Shown here: positions 4,767 through 5,825 of the stretch, in pieces
How the letters are laid out: the number at the start of each line of letters is the position of its first letter
Numbering within the stretch: the first letter of the stretch is position 1
From: Pseudomonadota bacterium
GTDB lineage: Bacteria > Pseudomonadota > Alphaproteobacteria > Rhizobiales > Hyphomicrobiaceae
NCBI GenBank assembly: GCA_021813195.1
Contig: JAKALI010000292.1
Coordinates: forward strand, 1-5,825
Length of the DNA stretch: 5,825 bases
Direction of reading: 5' to 3'
Translations under genes and position numbers: made by a program
Notes under the pieces: model-generated
Databases searched by the model: none
What the model was told of the DNA's origin: nothing
What the model saw: only the letters and a program-made list of their open reading frames with translations

Positions 4767-5735
4767 TTAGCCTCCCGGTGCGCCGCCACCGGGTCCGCCC
4801 CGCCGGGCGATCAATCCTTTTGACGGATTATAAGCGAAAACCGCCGCCGCAAGGAATACCAGCGTGCAGCCGACGACGACGACAAGGTGCGTCACATCGA
4901 GCAATTCGCCGGATTGCAGCGGGAGGAGGACCCCGTCGAAACTGATGCCAGGCTCGACAAACGTCTGGGTGGGGTCGATGGTGGGGCCGACCTGCCCATA
5001 CAGTGCGAAGCGGATCAGTTCCACGGCATGGGTGAAGGGGTTGAAGCGGGCAATCTCATAGAGCAAGGGGCTGCCCTCGCGGATGCGCCAAAGCGGATAA
5101 AGCGCGGACGATGCGAAGAACATCGGAAAGATGACGAAGTTCATGACGCCAGCGAAGTTCTCCAGCTGCTTGATCAAAGACGACATGAGCAGGGCCAGCG
5201 CGCCAAGCATCAAACCGGCAAGGACAAGGGCAGGCAGTACGGTGAGGTAGCCGATCCAGGGCGGTTCGATCTCCCAGAAATAGGCGATCAAGAGGAATGC
5301 GTAAGCCTGAAGCACAGCGACCGACACCCCGCCGATCAGTTTCGACAGGAGCAAAAACGAGCGGGGAAACGGCGCAACCAAAAGGGTTCGCATCGCCCCG
5401 GTCTCGCGGTCGTAGACCATGGAGAGCGAGGATTGCATCGCATTGAAGAGCAGGATCATGCCGATGAGGCCGGGCGTGATGAAGGTCTCATAGAGTACAT
5501 AAGTCGTATAAGGCGGGATGATCGAGACGCCGAGCACTTGGCGAAAGCCAGCTGCGAAAATGAAGAGCCAGACGAGGGGGCGCACGAGTGCGGAGAAGAA
5601 CCGTTCGCGCTGATAGAGGAAGCGCAAAACCTCGCGCCACACGATACCGGTAAAGCAGGACAAATAGGCGCCAATGCCGCGCCGACGCGGCTGCTCGCTG
5701 GCGTCATCGGTCTCGAATGTCGAAACTGTCGTCAT
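4767..5735 (-). CDS. ABC-2 type transporter permease, PedC-like, PQQ-dehydrogenase associated
   Basis: This 322-residue inner-membrane protein forms the channel half of an ABC exporter with the ATPase encoded just upstream; their genes overlap by ATGA, implying coupled translation. After a charged cytoplasmic N-terminus with RRRGIGAYL, about six hydrophobic segments can be seen, near residues 50-66, 88-105, 133-153, 162-188, 195-215 and 283-302. The ABC-2 signature regions are present: MVYDRETGAMRTLLVAPFPR (106-125) and FNPFTHAVELIRF (231-243). The family is named after PedC from the Pseudomonas phenylethanol locus and recurs beside PQQ-dependent alcohol dehydrogenases. The cargo is unproven; PQQ or another small molecule has been considered. 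An odd feature is the C-terminal tail RRGGPGGGAPGG, which looks like a lineage-specific extension. Confidence 0.9.
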   Translation of the reverse strand: MTTVSTFETDDASEQPRRRGIGAYLSCFTGIVWREVLRFLYQRERFFSALVRPLVWLFIFAAGFRQVLGVSIIPPYTTYVLYETFITPGLIGMILLFNAMQSSLSMVYDRETGAMRTLLVAPFPRSFLLLSKLIGGVSVAVLQAYAFLLIAYFWEIEPPWIGYLTVLPALVLAGLMLGALALLMSSLIKQLENFAGVMNFVIFPMFFASSALYPLWRIREGSPLLYEIARFNPFTHAVELIRFALYGQVGPTIDPTQTFVEPGISFDGVLLPLQSGELLDVTHLVVVVGCTLVFLAAAVFAYNPSKGLIARRGGPGGGAPGG

Positions 5736-5825
5736 CTGGCGGGCTCCGCTGTGTCATCGGTGCCCGTCATGACGCGGAAGGCTTCACGCGCCGATGTAGC
5801 GCCCGTCGCAGCCAGAAAGCCCGGA
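5732..5825 (-). CDS. ABC transporter ATP-binding protein, C-terminal end (partial)
   Basis: The last 30 codons run into the window from the right edge and end with TGA at 5734-5732, overlapping the permease ATG by ATGA. The visible residues include FLAATG and AREAFRVMTG. FLAATG resembles the FL-x-LTG tail common after the nucleotide-binding domain of exporter ATPases, including the family paired with PQQ-dehydrogenase loci. Walker A, Walker B and the signature motif are outside the window, so the assignment rests on this short tail, the coupling to an ABC-2 permease and the locus context. Confidence 0.75.
   Translation of the reverse strand, partial: PGFLAATGATSAREAFRVMTGTDDTAEPAR

Noticed and set aside
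1..5825. CRISPR arrays, insertion sequences, tRNA or rRNA genes
   Set aside because: No regularly spaced repeats, transposase-like frames, terminal inverted repeats or tRNA-like folds were seen on either strand.

Overview
The window is a high-GC, tightly packed bacterial segment typical of a methylotrophic alphaproteobacterium. A Hyphomicrobium-like or other Hyphomicrobiales source is likely, but this rests on protein-family and gene-order recognition, not a database search. It holds the 3' end of a lanthanide-type (XoxF) PQQ methanol dehydrogenase gene and the accessory genes that normally follow it.

Layout, plus strand. The last 60 codons of xoxF end at 184, followed by a strong hairpin terminator. 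A roughly 200-base leader with repeated TTGGCCA-type motifs precedes a soluble periplasmic four-cysteine cytochrome c (xoxG, the cycB/cytochrome c-553i type; GTG start at 442). A near-identical second cytochrome follows, but its N-terminus is a lipoprotein signal joined to the heme domain by a Pro/Ala-rich linker of about 65 residues (1160-1984). It ends in a textbook rho-independent terminator. After a leader of about 290 bases comes xoxJ, a periplasmic solute-binding-like protein. It overlaps by 4 bases (ATGA) a gene for the PQQ-associated CxxxCW-motif, rhodanese-like protein.

Layout, minus strand, convergent with the above. The 3' end of an ABC-transporter ATPase gene (window edge) overlaps by ATGA an ABC-2 permease of the PedC type. 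A small gene for an exported protein of unknown function follows. Its signal-peptide region carries an in-frame TAA, so it is either broken or affected by a sequencing error.

How the genes fit together. XoxF oxidises methanol in the periplasm and passes electrons to the XoxG-type cytochrome. XoxJ and the CxxxCW protein are accessory factors whose exact biochemistry is unsettled. The ABC exporter is repeatedly linked to PQQ-dehydrogenase loci, with unknown cargo. The most notable feature is the tandem cytochrome pair. Over 155 aligned residues the heme domains differ at only 8 positions, while about 60 codons differ silently, and one copy is freely diffusible while the other appears membrane-tethered. 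This suggests two electron-acceptor pools, soluble and anchored, serving one dehydrogenase.
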